DNA from: Streptomyces halobius
GTDB taxonomy: Bacteria > Actinomycetota > Actinomycetes > Streptomycetales > Streptomycetaceae
Reading direction: 5' to 3'
NCBI RefSeq assembly: GCF_023277745.1
Contig: NZ_CP086322.1
Coordinates: 5,208,001-5,272,000 of the forward strand
Length of the DNA stretch: 64,000 bases
Below the pieces are notes generated by a model. That model was not told where the DNA came from. It saw nothing but the letters and a program-made list of their open reading frames with translations, and made no database searches. Positions 45,627 through 54,047 of the stretch are shown here, piece after piece; the first letter of the stretch is position 1, and each line of letters opens with the position of its first letter. The translations under genes were made by a program, and so were the position numbers.

Positions 45627-46507
45627 TTCCCGCCGTACGAGCCATCGCGCGCGCCGCCATGGCCGCACGCCCCGTCCCGCTCGCCGACGTCCAGGCGCGC
45701 GCCGAACTCCTCGCCCGCTACGACCACAGCTATCTCGTACCGGTCGACGTCTTCGCCGCCTTCGCGGCCGAACTCACCGACCAGCGCAGGCCCGGCGGCC
45801 CGTTCGCCGCGCTCTGCATCGACGGCCGCCGCTGGTTCCGCTATCACTCCACCTACTACGACACCCCTGACCTGCGGTGTTACCACGACCACCGGCAGGG
45901 CCGCCGACTGCGCTACAAGATCCGCGAGCGGCTCTACGAGGACACCGGTGAGCGGCAGTTCGAGATCAAGCTCAAGGGACGGCGCGGCGAAACGGTCAAG
46001 CACCGGCAGCCGCTGCTGCCCGGCGACACGCCCCTCGGCCACGCCCCGCGAGGCTTCCTCTCCTCCGTACTGGGCCGTGCGTACGGCATCGAGGCCCCCA
46101 CCGGACTCGGGCTCTCCATAGAGACCGACTACCAGCGCACCACCCTTGTCGCGGACGGACAGCGCATCACCTGTGACGCGGCCCTGGCCTGCCGCGACCT
46201 GGAAACCGGCCGCACCGTACGGGCCGACGACGGCCTCGTCCTCGTCGAGACCAAGACCACCGGTCATCTGACGGAGGCGGACCGGCTGCTGCACGGCTAC
46301 GGGCTGCGCGCCGCCGAATTCACCAAATACTGCGGGGCGTTGGCGGCCCTGCGCCCGGAGCTGACCGCCAGCCACTGGCGGCGGGCGGTGCGGACGGTCT
46401 TTCCTGCGGAGGCGGGCTCTTCCTCGGAGGCAGGCCCCCCTTCGGGGGAAATTGGTCCTTCGGATGCGGGTTCCTCTTCAGAGGCGGGCTTTTCTTCGGG
46501 GGCCTAA
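45623..46507 (+). CDS. VTC-domain protein (polyphosphate polymerase-like)
   Basis: 294 residues. The VTC catalytic tunnel fold is visible: RYDHSYLVP (about 31-39), STYYDTPDL, LRYKIRERLY with basic residues, QFEIKLKGRRGET, and the late VLVETKTTG Glu. In yeast, Vtc4 polymerises ATP gamma-phosphate into polyphosphate; bacterial members are mostly uncharacterised. It is coupled to the DUF4956 gene by a 4-nt overlap. The C-terminal 35 residues repeat (S/P)SSEAG-like units and are probably slippage-derived. The 3' end overlaps the convergent histidine kinase stop by 3 nt. No CotH gene is adjacent, though it often accompanies this pair. Confidence 0.85.
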   Translation: MIPAVRAIARAAMAARPVPLADVQARAELLARYDHSYLVPVDVFAAFAAELTDQRRPGGPFAALCIDGRRWFRYHSTYYDTPDLRCYHDHRQGRRLRYKIRERLYEDTGERQFEIKLKGRRGETVKHRQPLLPGDTPLGHAPRGFLSSVLGRAYGIEAPTGLGLSIETDYQRTTLVADGQRITCDAALACRDLETGRTVRADDGLVLVETKTTGHLTEADRLLHGYGLRAAEFTKYCGALAALRPELTASHWRRAVRTVFPAEAGSSSEAGPPSGEIGPSDAGSSSEAGFSSGA

Positions 46508-47835
46508 CGGGGAGGACCTTCCCCGGCCCCGAACATCGCTGTGATCCGGGTCCCGCCCCCCGGCACAGCGCCGAATTCCACCGCGCCGCCCGACTCCCGG
46601 GCGGCCCGGCGCACGATGTCCAGGCCGAGGCCCGTGGAGCCGCCGCCGCTGTTGCCGCGTTCGGGGACATGGCCGTCGGGAAAGCCGGGCCCATCGTCCT
46701 CGATGACGAGCCGGGCGGCGGGCCGTTCATGCCCTGCGTCCCCTTCCCCGCGTACGACCGTGATCCGCATTCCCGCGCCCTCCGGTGTGTGGTCGAAGAC
46801 GTTGCCGATCAACGCGTCGACGGCGGCGGCCAGTGCGGTGCCATCGACCTGTACGACGACAGGGGACGACGGGGCGGTGAAATCGAGCGCGCGGCCCTGG
46901 TCCTCCGCCAACGCGCGCCAGAAGTCCGCCCGGTCGCGGGCGACGGCGGCCAGGTCGGCGCGTGCCGCCTCTGCGGCGCCCTCCCGCAGCGGCTTGCGGG
47001 CCGTACGGATCACCTCGTCGACGCCGCGCTCCAGCGCCGCCACGCCCGCCGCGATCCGCTCCGCCTCCGTCGGGTCGCGCAGCCCCTCCGCGTCCAGGCG
47101 CAGCACGGCGACCGGCGTACGGAGGCGGTGCGCGAGGTCGGCGGCGTTCTCGCGTTCGGCGGTCAGGAAACCGTGGATGCGCTCGGCGAGATGGTTGAGC
47201 TGGCGGGCGACGAGGCGGAGTTCGGGCGGCCCGGAGGGCTCGGCGCGGGCCGTGAGATCGCCGCCGGCCAGGCGGTCCGCGACGGCGGCCAGACGGCGGG
47301 CGGAGCCGACGAGGCGGGAGCCGAGACGGTCGGCGAACAGCAGGCCCAGCAGCATCAGCCCGGCGCCGATTCCGGCGAACGCGAGAGACGAGGCGCGCGT
47401 GCCCGCGTACAACTGCCCGCTGGTGAGGGCGACGCGGACGACGGCGCTGCCCCTGTCGACGCCCTGCACCGGGACGAGGACGGTCCGGCCGCCGCCGGAA
47501 GGCTCGTAGGTGAAGGCCCGCCCGTAGCGCGCCAGCCGCACCGCGTCGTTGACCGGTGCCGGGGGACCGAGGACCGTGCCGTCGGCCAGGATCACCGACG
47601 TACGGGGGAGTCCGGGGCCGTTGGCGGACGCGACGAGGGTGGCGGCGGAACGGCGTCCGGAGGGCCCGGCCAGCGCTCCGCCGAGACTGGCGGCCAGGGA
47701 GTGGGCGCGCGCGGTGGCGTCGGCGGTCGCCCGGTCGGCGGCGTGGCTGCGGGCCAGGAGGGACAACGGGACGAGCAGTGCCGCCAGCACGAGCGCGGTC
47801 GTGGCGGCGGTCAGCAGGAGGATACTGCGGCGCAT
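46504..47835 (-). CDS. Sensor histidine kinase, OmpR-partner type
   Basis: 443 residues. Two transmembrane helices (about 5-27 and 140-165) flank an extracytoplasmic sensor. A HAMP domain (about 166-220) precedes the HisKA helix with ENAADLAHRLRTPVAVLRLD; the phospho-His is in HRLRTP, where HELRTP is usual. A HATPase domain follows with DNA-like N box IGNVFDHTPEG, DDGPGFPDG and GLGLDIVRR. The ATG at 47835 lies 3 nt after the response-regulator stop. The stop codon overlaps the convergent VTC gene stop. The stimulus is unknown. Confidence 0.88.
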   Translation of the reverse strand: MRRSILLLTAATTALVLAALLVPLSLLARSHAADRATADATARAHSLAASLGGALAGPSGRRSAATLVASANGPGLPRTSVILADGTVLGPPAPVNDAVRLARYGRAFTYEPSGGGRTVLVPVQGVDRGSAVVRVALTSGQLYAGTRASSLAFAGIGAGLMLLGLLFADRLGSRLVGSARRLAAVADRLAGGDLTARAEPSGPPELRLVARQLNHLAERIHGFLTAERENAADLAHRLRTPVAVLRLDAEGLRDPTEAERIAAGVAALERGVDEVIRTARKPLREGAAEAARADLAAVARDRADFWRALAEDQGRALDFTAPSSPVVVQVDGTALAAAVDALIGNVFDHTPEGAGMRITVVRGEGDAGHERPAARLVIEDDGPGFPDGHVPERGNSGGGSTGLGLDIVRRAARESGGAVEFGAVPGGGTRITAMFGAGEGPPR

Positions 47836-47837
47836 GG

Positions 47838-48662
47838 CTAGGGCCGCTCTTGGCCGGTGGGCTGCGGAGCGGTCTGCGGGGTGGCCGGCAGCGCCGGGGC
47901 AGCGTCGGGGGCGGGGGCCGACGGGGCGGGTGTCGCGTCCGGTGGAGCGTCGGAGACGGCGTCCCGTGGGGCATCGGGTGCCGCGCCCGGCGGGGCCAGT
48001 TTCACGCCCACCGTACGGACCGTATGGAGATAGCGCGGCCGCTGCGCCGTCTCCCCCAGCTTCCGCCGCAGCCACGACAGATGCACGTCCACCGTCTTGT
48101 CGGCGCCGCCCAGCGGCTGCTGCCACACCTCCGCGAGCAGCTCCCGCCGCGAGACCACCTGACCTGCGCGGCGGGCCAGATACGCCAGCAGGTCGAACTC
48201 CCGGGGGGTGAGGTCCAGCGGCCGGCCCGTCAGCGTCACCTCGCGCGCCGCCACATCCAGCACCAGCTCACCGACACGGAGAGCCGGGTCGGGCTCCTCG
48301 GGGCCGAGGCGGCGCAGCACCGCCTTGATCCTCGCGTCCAACTGGTCCGCCCCGAACGGCTTGACGATGTAGTCGTCCGCGCCGTCCCCGAGCGCCGCGA
48401 CCATATCGGGCTCGTCGTCCCGGGCGGTGGCGACGATCACCGGGACATCGCTGACCGCGCGCAGCATCCGCAGGACCTGGGCGCCGTCCACATCCGGCAG
48501 CCCCAGATCCAGGACGACGAGATCGGGGCGGTCGGTGACGGCGGCGTCGAGTCCGGACATTCCGGTCGCGGCGGTGGCGACGGCATGGCCGCGGTCGCGC
48601 AGCGCACGCACCAGCGCACCGCGCAGCCGCGGGTCGTCCTCGACGACGAGTAGGTGGGGCAT
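47838..48662 (-). CDS. Response regulator, OmpR/PhoB family
   Basis: 274 residues. The receiver domain (about 1-118) has DD near residue 9, Asp in LVVLDLGLPDVDG (about 51), and the Lys in YIVKPFGADQ. The winged helix DNA-binding domain (about 125-222) has LTPREFDLLAYLARRAGQVVS and DVHLSWLRRKLGE. The last 50 residues are Pro/Ala/Asp-rich and appear disordered. It is the first gene of a two-gene operon with the sensor kinase. Regulated genes cannot be deduced; the adjacent divergent lipoprotein gene is a candidate. Confidence 0.93.
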   Translation of the reverse strand: MPHLLVVEDDPRLRGALVRALRDRGHAVATAATGMSGLDAAVTDRPDLVVLDLGLPDVDGAQVLRMLRAVSDVPVIVATARDDEPDMVAALGDGADDYIVKPFGADQLDARIKAVLRRLGPEEPDPALRVGELVLDVAAREVTLTGRPLDLTPREFDLLAYLARRAGQVVSRRELLAEVWQQPLGGADKTVDVHLSWLRRKLGETAQRPRYLHTVRTVGVKLAPPGAAPDAPRDAVSDAPPDATPAPSAPAPDAAPALPATPQTAPQPTGQERP

Positions 48663-48916
48663 ACAGCCACCGTAGTCAGCGTCCAGGCTTTAACAGGAGG
48701 GGCGGCGGCGGGCTTTGAGCGGGCTTTAACCGGGCGTTAGGGAAGGGTGCGAAAGACTGGAACCGGGCAGGCCGGTTCGGGCAGGGGCTGGACGGGGCAC
48801 GAGGTCGGGATGGACGCGAGGTCGGGACAGACACGAGGTTGCGTCGGGCACGCCACCGGGGCGGGTAGGAGGTCGTGCCGGCTACCGGCTCGGGCCGGGC
48901 ACTCGGGGGAGAGGCG

Positions 48917-49417
48917 ATGGCCATGAGGTGGCGTGGTGCCGTGACGGTGGTTGCCTGGGCCGCCGGGGTGGGCGCGGCGAGCGTGCTGGGCGCCTGCTCT
49001 CTCGCCGGCACGGTGGACCGCGGTGCCGGCGCCGCTCCCATGGACGACGCGGCCGTACGGCAGCAGCTCGCCGAGGCCCGCTCCGCCTCCCCGGGACCGT
49101 CGGCCACCGCGTCCCCGCCGCCCCCGCCGTCCACCTCCTTACCGTCGGCGCACGCGAACACCGCGACCGTACGGGTCACCGGGGGCAGCATCAGCGCCGC
49201 ATGCCGCGCCGACGGCCGGATCTACCTCACCGCCTGGAGCCCCGCCACCGGCTACCACGTGGACGACGACGTCACCCGGGGGCCAGTCGGCACCGCCACC
49301 GTCGAGTTCGAGCCACTGGACGACGCAGGTGGCGAGGATCGTCCCTACGACGTCCACTGCGCCGACGGCCGCCCCAAGGCCACACCGGTCCCCGACCAGG
49401 ACGACGCGGACGACTGA
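48917..49417 (+). CDS. Predicted lipoprotein
   Basis: 166 residues. A signal sequence (MAMRWRGAVTVVAWAAGVGA) ends in lipobox VLGACS, so the mature protein should start at Cys near residue 27 and be lipid-anchored on the outer face of the membrane. After a Pro/Ser-rich linker (about 55-80) comes a compact beta-rich domain (about 84-155) with ISAACRADGRIYLTAWSP. Function unknown. ATG 48917 has GGGGAG 5 nt upstream; ATG 48923 is possible. Divergent from the OmpR-type two-component operon, 254 nt away. Confidence 0.75.
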   Translation: MAMRWRGAVTVVAWAAGVGAASVLGACSLAGTVDRGAGAAPMDDAAVRQQLAEARSASPGPSATASPPPPPSTSLPSAHANTATVRVTGGSISAACRADGRIYLTAWSPATGYHVDDDVTRGPVGTATVEFEPLDDAGGEDRPYDVHCADGRPKATPVPDQDDADD

Positions 49418-49630
49418 GCGGCGGCGACGCCCGACCGACAGACGCGGACGGCTGAGGCGCGGCAACGCCCCTCGTCCCCTCCAGCCGCTCCCTCCCGCCG
49501 ACACTCTGTCCACCCCCGTGGCGAGCGCCATACACCCTGTCGGTACCGGTCAGCACACCGTGATCCATACGCTGGAGGAGTTCGCCGCCGTCCCCGGCGG
49601 ACCCGAGCGACCCGATCCGAGGTACTGACC

Positions 49631-51016
49631 GTGACCACGACGCATCCCGCCTCCGCCTCCGCCTCCTCCTTCGCCGACTCCGCCGCCGGCGCGGCCGTGA
49701 AGGCCGACGACCGCGCGCATGTCTTCCACTCCTGGTCCGCGCAGGGCCTCATCGACCCGCTCGCGGTCGCCGGCGCGGAGGGCGCGTACTTCTGGGACTA
49801 CGACGGCAACCGCTACCTCGACTTCTCCTCGCAGCTGGTCAACACCAACATCGGCCACCAGCACCCCAAGGTCGTCGCGGCCATCCAGGAGCAGGCCGGA
49901 AAGCTGTGCACCCTGGCGCCCGGTTTCGCGGTGGACGTACGGTCCGAGGCCGCCCGGCTGGTCGCCGAGCGCACCCCCGGCGACCTCGACAAGATCTTCT
50001 TCACCAACGGCGGCGCGGAGGCCGTGGAGAACGCCGTCCGGATGGCCCGGCTGCACACCGGCCGCCCCAAGGTGCTGTCCGCCTACCGCTCGTACCACGG
50101 CGCCACCGCCGCCGCGATCAACCTGACCGGTGACCCGCGCCGCTGGCCCTCGGACACCGCGTCGGCCGGCGTGGTGCACTTCTGGGGCCCGTTCCGCTAC
50201 CGCTCGGCCTTCCACGCCGAGAACGAGGCGCAGGAGTGCGAGCGTGCCCTGGCGCACCTTGAGCAGACCATCGCCTTCGAAGGCCCGCAGTCGATCGCGG
50301 CGATCATCCTGGAGTCCGTCCCCGGCACCGCGGGGATCATGGTCCCGCCGCCCGGCTATCTGGCCGGCGTCCGCGAGATCTGCGACCGCTACGGCATCGT
50401 CTACATCCTCGACGAGGTGATGGCGGGCTTCGGCCGCACCGGCCGCTGGTTCGCCGCCGACCACTTCGACGTCACCCCGGACCTGCTGACCTTCGCCAAG
50501 GGCGTGAACTCCGGGTATGTCCCGCTCGGCGGCGTCGCGATCAGCGCCGGGATCGCCGCCACCTTCGAGACCCGGCCCTTCCCGGGCGGCCTGACCTACT
50601 CGGGCCACCCGCTGGCCTGCGCCTCCGCCGTCGCCACGATCAACACGATGGCCGAGGAACGGATCGTCGAGAACGCGGCCGAGATCGGCGAGAAGGTCAT
50701 CGGCCCGGCCCTCCGCGAGATCGCCGGGTGCCATCCGTCCGTCGGCGAGGTCCGGGGCATGGGCGTCTTCTGGGCCCTGGACCTGGTCAAGAACAAGGAG
50801 ACCCGCGAACCGCTGGTCCCGTACAACGCGTCGGGCGCCGCCAACGCGCCGATGGCCGAATTCGCGGCGGCCTGCAAGCGCGGCGGACTGTGGCCGTTCG
50901 TGAACATGAACCGCACGCATGTCGTCCCGCCCTGCACGATCACCGAGGCCGAGGCCAAGGAGGGCCTGGCCGCGCTGGACGAGGCGCTGACGGTGGCGGA
51001 CGGGCACACGGACTGA
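49631..51016 (+). CDS. Class III aminotransferase (taurine/omega-amino acid type)
   Basis: 461 residues, PLP fold type I. Features: YLDFSSQLVNTNIGHQHPKV, TNGGAEAVENAVRMAR, the YRSYHGAT segment, DEVMAGFGRTG, and the PLP Lys in TFAKGVNSGYVPLGG. It belongs with taurine-pyruvate and beta-alanine/omega-amino-acid transaminases, but the donor is unresolved. GTG 49631. The GntR/FCD regulator gene 145 nt downstream on the same strand is likely functionally related, since FCD-type regulators often control amino acid or organic acid degradation. Confidence 0.88.
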   Translation: MTTTHPASASASSFADSAAGAAVKADDRAHVFHSWSAQGLIDPLAVAGAEGAYFWDYDGNRYLDFSSQLVNTNIGHQHPKVVAAIQEQAGKLCTLAPGFAVDVRSEAARLVAERTPGDLDKIFFTNGGAEAVENAVRMARLHTGRPKVLSAYRSYHGATAAAINLTGDPRRWPSDTASAGVVHFWGPFRYRSAFHAENEAQECERALAHLEQTIAFEGPQSIAAIILESVPGTAGIMVPPPGYLAGVREICDRYGIVYILDEVMAGFGRTGRWFAADHFDVTPDLLTFAKGVNSGYVPLGGVAISAGIAATFETRPFPGGLTYSGHPLACASAVATINTMAEERIVENAAEIGEKVIGPALREIAGCHPSVGEVRGMGVFWALDLVKNKETREPLVPYNASGAANAPMAEFAAACKRGGLWPFVNMNRTHVVPPCTITEAEAKEGLAALDEALTVADGHTD

Positions 51017-51160
51017 GCGGGCGGGGACGGGGCCCGGTCGCCGTGGTCTTCTCCCCGTCCCCCGACCGTCTCCGGATCACGGTCACCGCGGCCCTCGCCT
51101 ATCGTGGGCGGGGGCCGCTTTCCGTCCGCGGCCATGGAGTGGTCGAAGGAGACGCACACG

Positions 51161-51838
51161 ATGGCGGCCGGCGCAGACAGCGGAGTCATACGGCGCAGCA
51201 CCCTGCGCCAGCAGATCGCCGACGCGCTCCGCGACGAGGTCCTGGCCGGCCGGCTGCCGTGCGGCCACGCGTTCACGGTCAAGGAGATCGCGGACCAGTA
51301 CGGCGTCTCCGCGACCCCGGTGCGCGAGGCGCTGCTCGACCTGTGCGCCCAAGGCCTCCTCGTCGTCGAACAGCACCGCGGCTTCAAGGTGCACGCGTTC
51401 ACCGCCGACGACTTCCGCGCCATGGTCGAGGCCCGCACCCTGATCACCGAAGGCATCTTCCGCGGCGGCGCGGAACGCGCGCTGCGCGACACCCCCAGCG
51501 AGGTGCTGGTCTCCGTCCGGCGCCGGGCCGAGGAGGCCGAACGGGCCGCGCGGGCCGGTGACCTGGACGTCCTCATCGGCTACGACCTGCGGTTCTGGCG
51601 TGAACTCAGCGGCATCGTGGGAAACCCGTACATCAGCGACTTCCTGGACCGGGTCCGTGTACAGACCTGGATGTTCGCGGTGCCCCTGCTGCGCCGGGAG
51701 GACGACCTCAGGGGGCATCTGTGGCAGGGGCACGGCGCGCTGGCCGACGCCCTCGTCCGGCACGATCTGCGCGAGGCCCAGCGACTGATCGCCGAATACA
51801 ACGCGCACTCACTGGCCCTCGTCGGAACGCGCGGCTAG
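51161..51838 (+). CDS. GntR-family regulator, FCD (FadR-C-terminal-like) type
   Basis: 225 residues. Winged helix domain (about 10-78) with LRQQIADALRDEVLAGRLPCG and QYGVSATPVREALLDL. FCD ligand domain (about 85-220) with metal-ligand-type positions in DLRFWRELSGIVGNP and HLWQGHGALADAL. ATG 51161 is preferred, with AAGGAG upstream; two earlier in-frame starts lack support. It probably controls the aminotransferase gene before it or its own expression. The effector, perhaps an organic acid, is unknown. Confidence 0.88.
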   Translation: MAAGADSGVIRRSTLRQQIADALRDEVLAGRLPCGHAFTVKEIADQYGVSATPVREALLDLCAQGLLVVEQHRGFKVHAFTADDFRAMVEARTLITEGIFRGGAERALRDTPSEVLVSVRRRAEEAERAARAGDLDVLIGYDLRFWRELSGIVGNPYISDFLDRVRVQTWMFAVPLLRREDDLRGHLWQGHGALADALVRHDLREAQRLIAEYNAHSLALVGTRG

Positions 51839-51890
51839 CACTACGCTGTCCCGACCATCGGCCGTAAGCGCCGCACTCACGTAGCTACTC

Positions 51891-51932
51891 CGTGGCCGTT
51901 CTGTATGTGCCCGTAGCCGTTCTGTACGTGCG
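51891..51932. repeat. 21-bp direct duplication before the next gene
   Basis: Two adjacent copies of GT(G/A)GCCGTTCTGTA(T/C)GTGC-like sequence, immediately before the start of the 51936 gene. Confidence 0.7.
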
Positions 51933-51935
51933 CCG

Positions 51936-52622
51936 GTGTCCCCGTCCCCGACCGGAAGCGAGCCCCCACTCGTGGCATGTGACCTGTGGCTGGTACCCCT
52001 CGTCGATGTGCTGTGCCACAGCCCCGACAACCCGTTCTCCGAAGAGATCGCCGCCTACGACAAGGCCCTGACGGACGCGGGTCTGCCACCGGTCCCGGTC
52101 TTCGGCTATATGCCGGGTCTGTCCGGTGAGGTCGCCCCGGTCGCCGGATTCGACTACGACGCGCTGCACTTCCTGCGCCGCGCCTATCTCCTGCGCCTGT
52201 GCGGCCTGGAGGTCACTCCGGTGGACGAACTGGGCGGTGACTACGAGCAGTTGCTGGAGATGTTCGAGAGCACCGCACGGCAGTCCCACCTGGTGTGGCA
52301 CTACGACCACGCGGGCGCGTACGTCCCGGTCGACTTCGCGCATCCGCTCGCCAACGACGAACTGCTGGAGGGCGGCGGCCCGTTGGGGTCCGCGCACGGG
52401 CTGCTGCGAGAACTCGAAACGGTCGCGCCGTCCCTCGGTATCGATCCGGCCAATCCGCCGGCCGCGCCCGCCCCGCCGGCCGGTCCCACCTCACTGGAGG
52501 AGCGGGCGGGCGTGATACCCCTGGACGACGGCCCGTTCGCCCGGGAGCGGCATGTCTGGCTGGGACTGCATGCGGCGGCCACGCGGAGCCTCGGGCAAGG
52601 ATCCATGATCGTCTTCAGTTGA
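51936..52622 (+). CDS. Conserved hypothetical protein
   Basis: 228 residues, predicted cytoplasmic and acidic. Sequence landmarks are LVDVLCHSPDNPFSEEIAAYDKAL near residues 22-45, FLRRAYLLRLCGLEVTPVDE and LVWHYDHAGAYVPVDFA. No family is recognised. It resembles proteins conserved next to purD in Streptomyces as far as I recall. GTG 51936 is the start; the ribosome site is weak, and a 21-bp duplication lies directly upstream. Neighbouring SLATT gene is convergent. Confidence 0.65.
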   Translation: MSPSPTGSEPPLVACDLWLVPLVDVLCHSPDNPFSEEIAAYDKALTDAGLPPVPVFGYMPGLSGEVAPVAGFDYDALHFLRRAYLLRLCGLEVTPVDELGGDYEQLLEMFESTARQSHLVWHYDHAGAYVPVDFAHPLANDELLEGGGPLGSAHGLLRELETVAPSLGIDPANPPAAPAPPAGPTSLEERAGVIPLDDGPFARERHVWLGLHAAATRSLGQGSMIVFS

Positions 52623-52748
52623 GGCGTCGGGGCGCTTCCGGGGGCCTGAGGTGTCAGGGCGTGTCCCGGGGCTGAGGTCTCGGGGCATGTCCGGGGGGCT
52701 GAGGTGTCGGAGCGCGTCCCGGGACGTGGCCCAGGACGCGATGCCACC

Positions 52749-53567
52749 TCAGCGCGGCGGCTCCGGCGGCCGCTGCCGTGGCATGTTCGGCTGCCGCGGC
52801 ATGTTCGGCCGGGCGCCGGGCGGCAGGGCGAACCGGCCCTGCTGCCCCGCCGCCTCCTGCCGCGGCGCCGCCCACGGCACCAGCGCATGCGTGGCCTGGG
52901 GCATCCGCCCGGCCCGGAAGTCCGCCATCCAGTGCGCCGTCTCGGACCGTACGAGCTCGCCGATGTCCTCGTTGAACCGGCGCAGCACCGCCAGGCAGCG
53001 CTCCGCCGCCTCGCTCGCCGTGCCCTCCGTGGGCCCGAGCACCTCTCGCACGCACTCCACCGCCCAGTCGAATTGCAGCGCCTCCAGACGCCGGTGAATC
53101 GCCTGGGCGGTGGCCAGGTCCCGCATCCACCCGGCCGTCACCCCGAAGTACCGGTCACAGCCGACACACACCGCCGCCAGCAGCAGCGTCAGATAGCCCC
53201 ACGGCGCCCCGCCGCTCCAGATCCTGGTCAGATCCAGCATCGGAAGCGCTCCGCCCGCCGACACCCCGGCCGCGGCGCCCAGCCGCAGCAGCCGCGCTCC
53301 GCGGCGCTTCGCCAGCCGGTCGTGCAGATACCAGTCGGCGGCCCGCAGAGCGCCCTGCTCCGTCCACAGATAGAGCGCGTCCAGGCGGTCGGCCGGCTCA
53401 CCCCAGTCACCGAGCGGGAAGACCCGCCCCACCAGATCCTCCCGGCCGACGGCCCGGACCTGCCCCGGGCCCCGCTCCCCGAACCGTCGCCGCTCGCGGT
53501 CCTGGCCCCGTCCCTGCCCGCCCTTCTCCCGAGGGGGCCCCTCGGGCTGCATCTCCGGCTGACTCAC
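52749..53567 (-). CDS. SLATT-domain membrane protein
   Basis: 272 residues. After a charged, Pro/Gly/Arg-rich N-terminus (about 1-50), a helix (LDALYLWTEQGALRAADWYLHDRLAKRR, 28 residues at about 66-93) is followed by two transmembrane helices (about 96-115 and 120-138), then a long helical region with DFRAGRMPQ. This is the SLATT architecture (two-TM, SMODS/SLOG-associating), predicted to form pores in conflict systems. No SMODS nucleotide cyclase, SLOG or kinase gene is adjacent, so a defence role is uncertain. GTG 53567 has AGGGAG 7 nt upstream. The C-terminal tail repeats PNMPRQ. Confidence 0.7.
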   Translation of the reverse strand: MSQPEMQPEGPPREKGGQGRGQDRERRRFGERGPGQVRAVGREDLVGRVFPLGDWGEPADRLDALYLWTEQGALRAADWYLHDRLAKRRGARLLRLGAAAGVSAGGALPMLDLTRIWSGGAPWGYLTLLLAAVCVGCDRYFGVTAGWMRDLATAQAIHRRLEALQFDWAVECVREVLGPTEGTASEAAERCLAVLRRFNEDIGELVRSETAHWMADFRAGRMPQATHALVPWAAPRQEAAGQQGRFALPPGARPNMPRQPNMPRQRPPEPPR

Positions 53568-54047
53568 CCGTGCACTCCCTCTATACGGATACGTGCGGTG
53601 CGCGCGAGGGGGCACCTCCCATGCCTTTCGGGCCATGGGGGAGTGCGAGACGGCTGATGCGCGCAGCCCCTTCCTACCGCCGAACGGTTGGCCTTGTGCC
53701 CAAGATCGCCCGAATTCCGCCCGGAAGTAGTGCGACGTCGGGTATAAGGCCATCGGGCATCTCACTCGAAAGAGTTCGCCGAGGGGGGAACGGAGGTTTC
53801 GCGGCCGGGCGGCGCGCATGCGGAGGATTCCCCGGCCGTGCCCGGCGGCTCTGCCCGGCGGCGCGTACGCAAAGGTCCTCGGCTCTGGCCCAGGCCGGGC
53901 GTGCGCAAAGGTCCCTAGCCCTTCCCGGTACGCCACCCTCCACCAATTCCGGTACGCCACCCTCCCCAAGATCTACGGCACCCCCGCCCCCGCCCCCCCC
54001 AAGGCCCGCGGGGTCTCCCGCCGCCGGAGGCGACTAGGCTGCCCCGC
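53568..54047. other. 480-nt intergenic region before purD
   Basis: No convincing gene. It holds the SLATT promoter side, the palindromic repeat at 53612-53644, two direct copies of a TGCGCAAAGGTCC-like word (about 53867 and 53902), and two copies of CGGTACGCCACCCTCC (53927 and 53949 regions), probably duplicated during slippage near the purD promoter. Confidence 0.5.
53612..53644. repeat. Short C5/G5 palindromic repeat
   Basis: CACCTCCCATGC pairs imperfectly with GCCATGGGGGAG around CTTTCG. Same family style as the repeats at 27369 and 35462. Confidence 0.6.
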
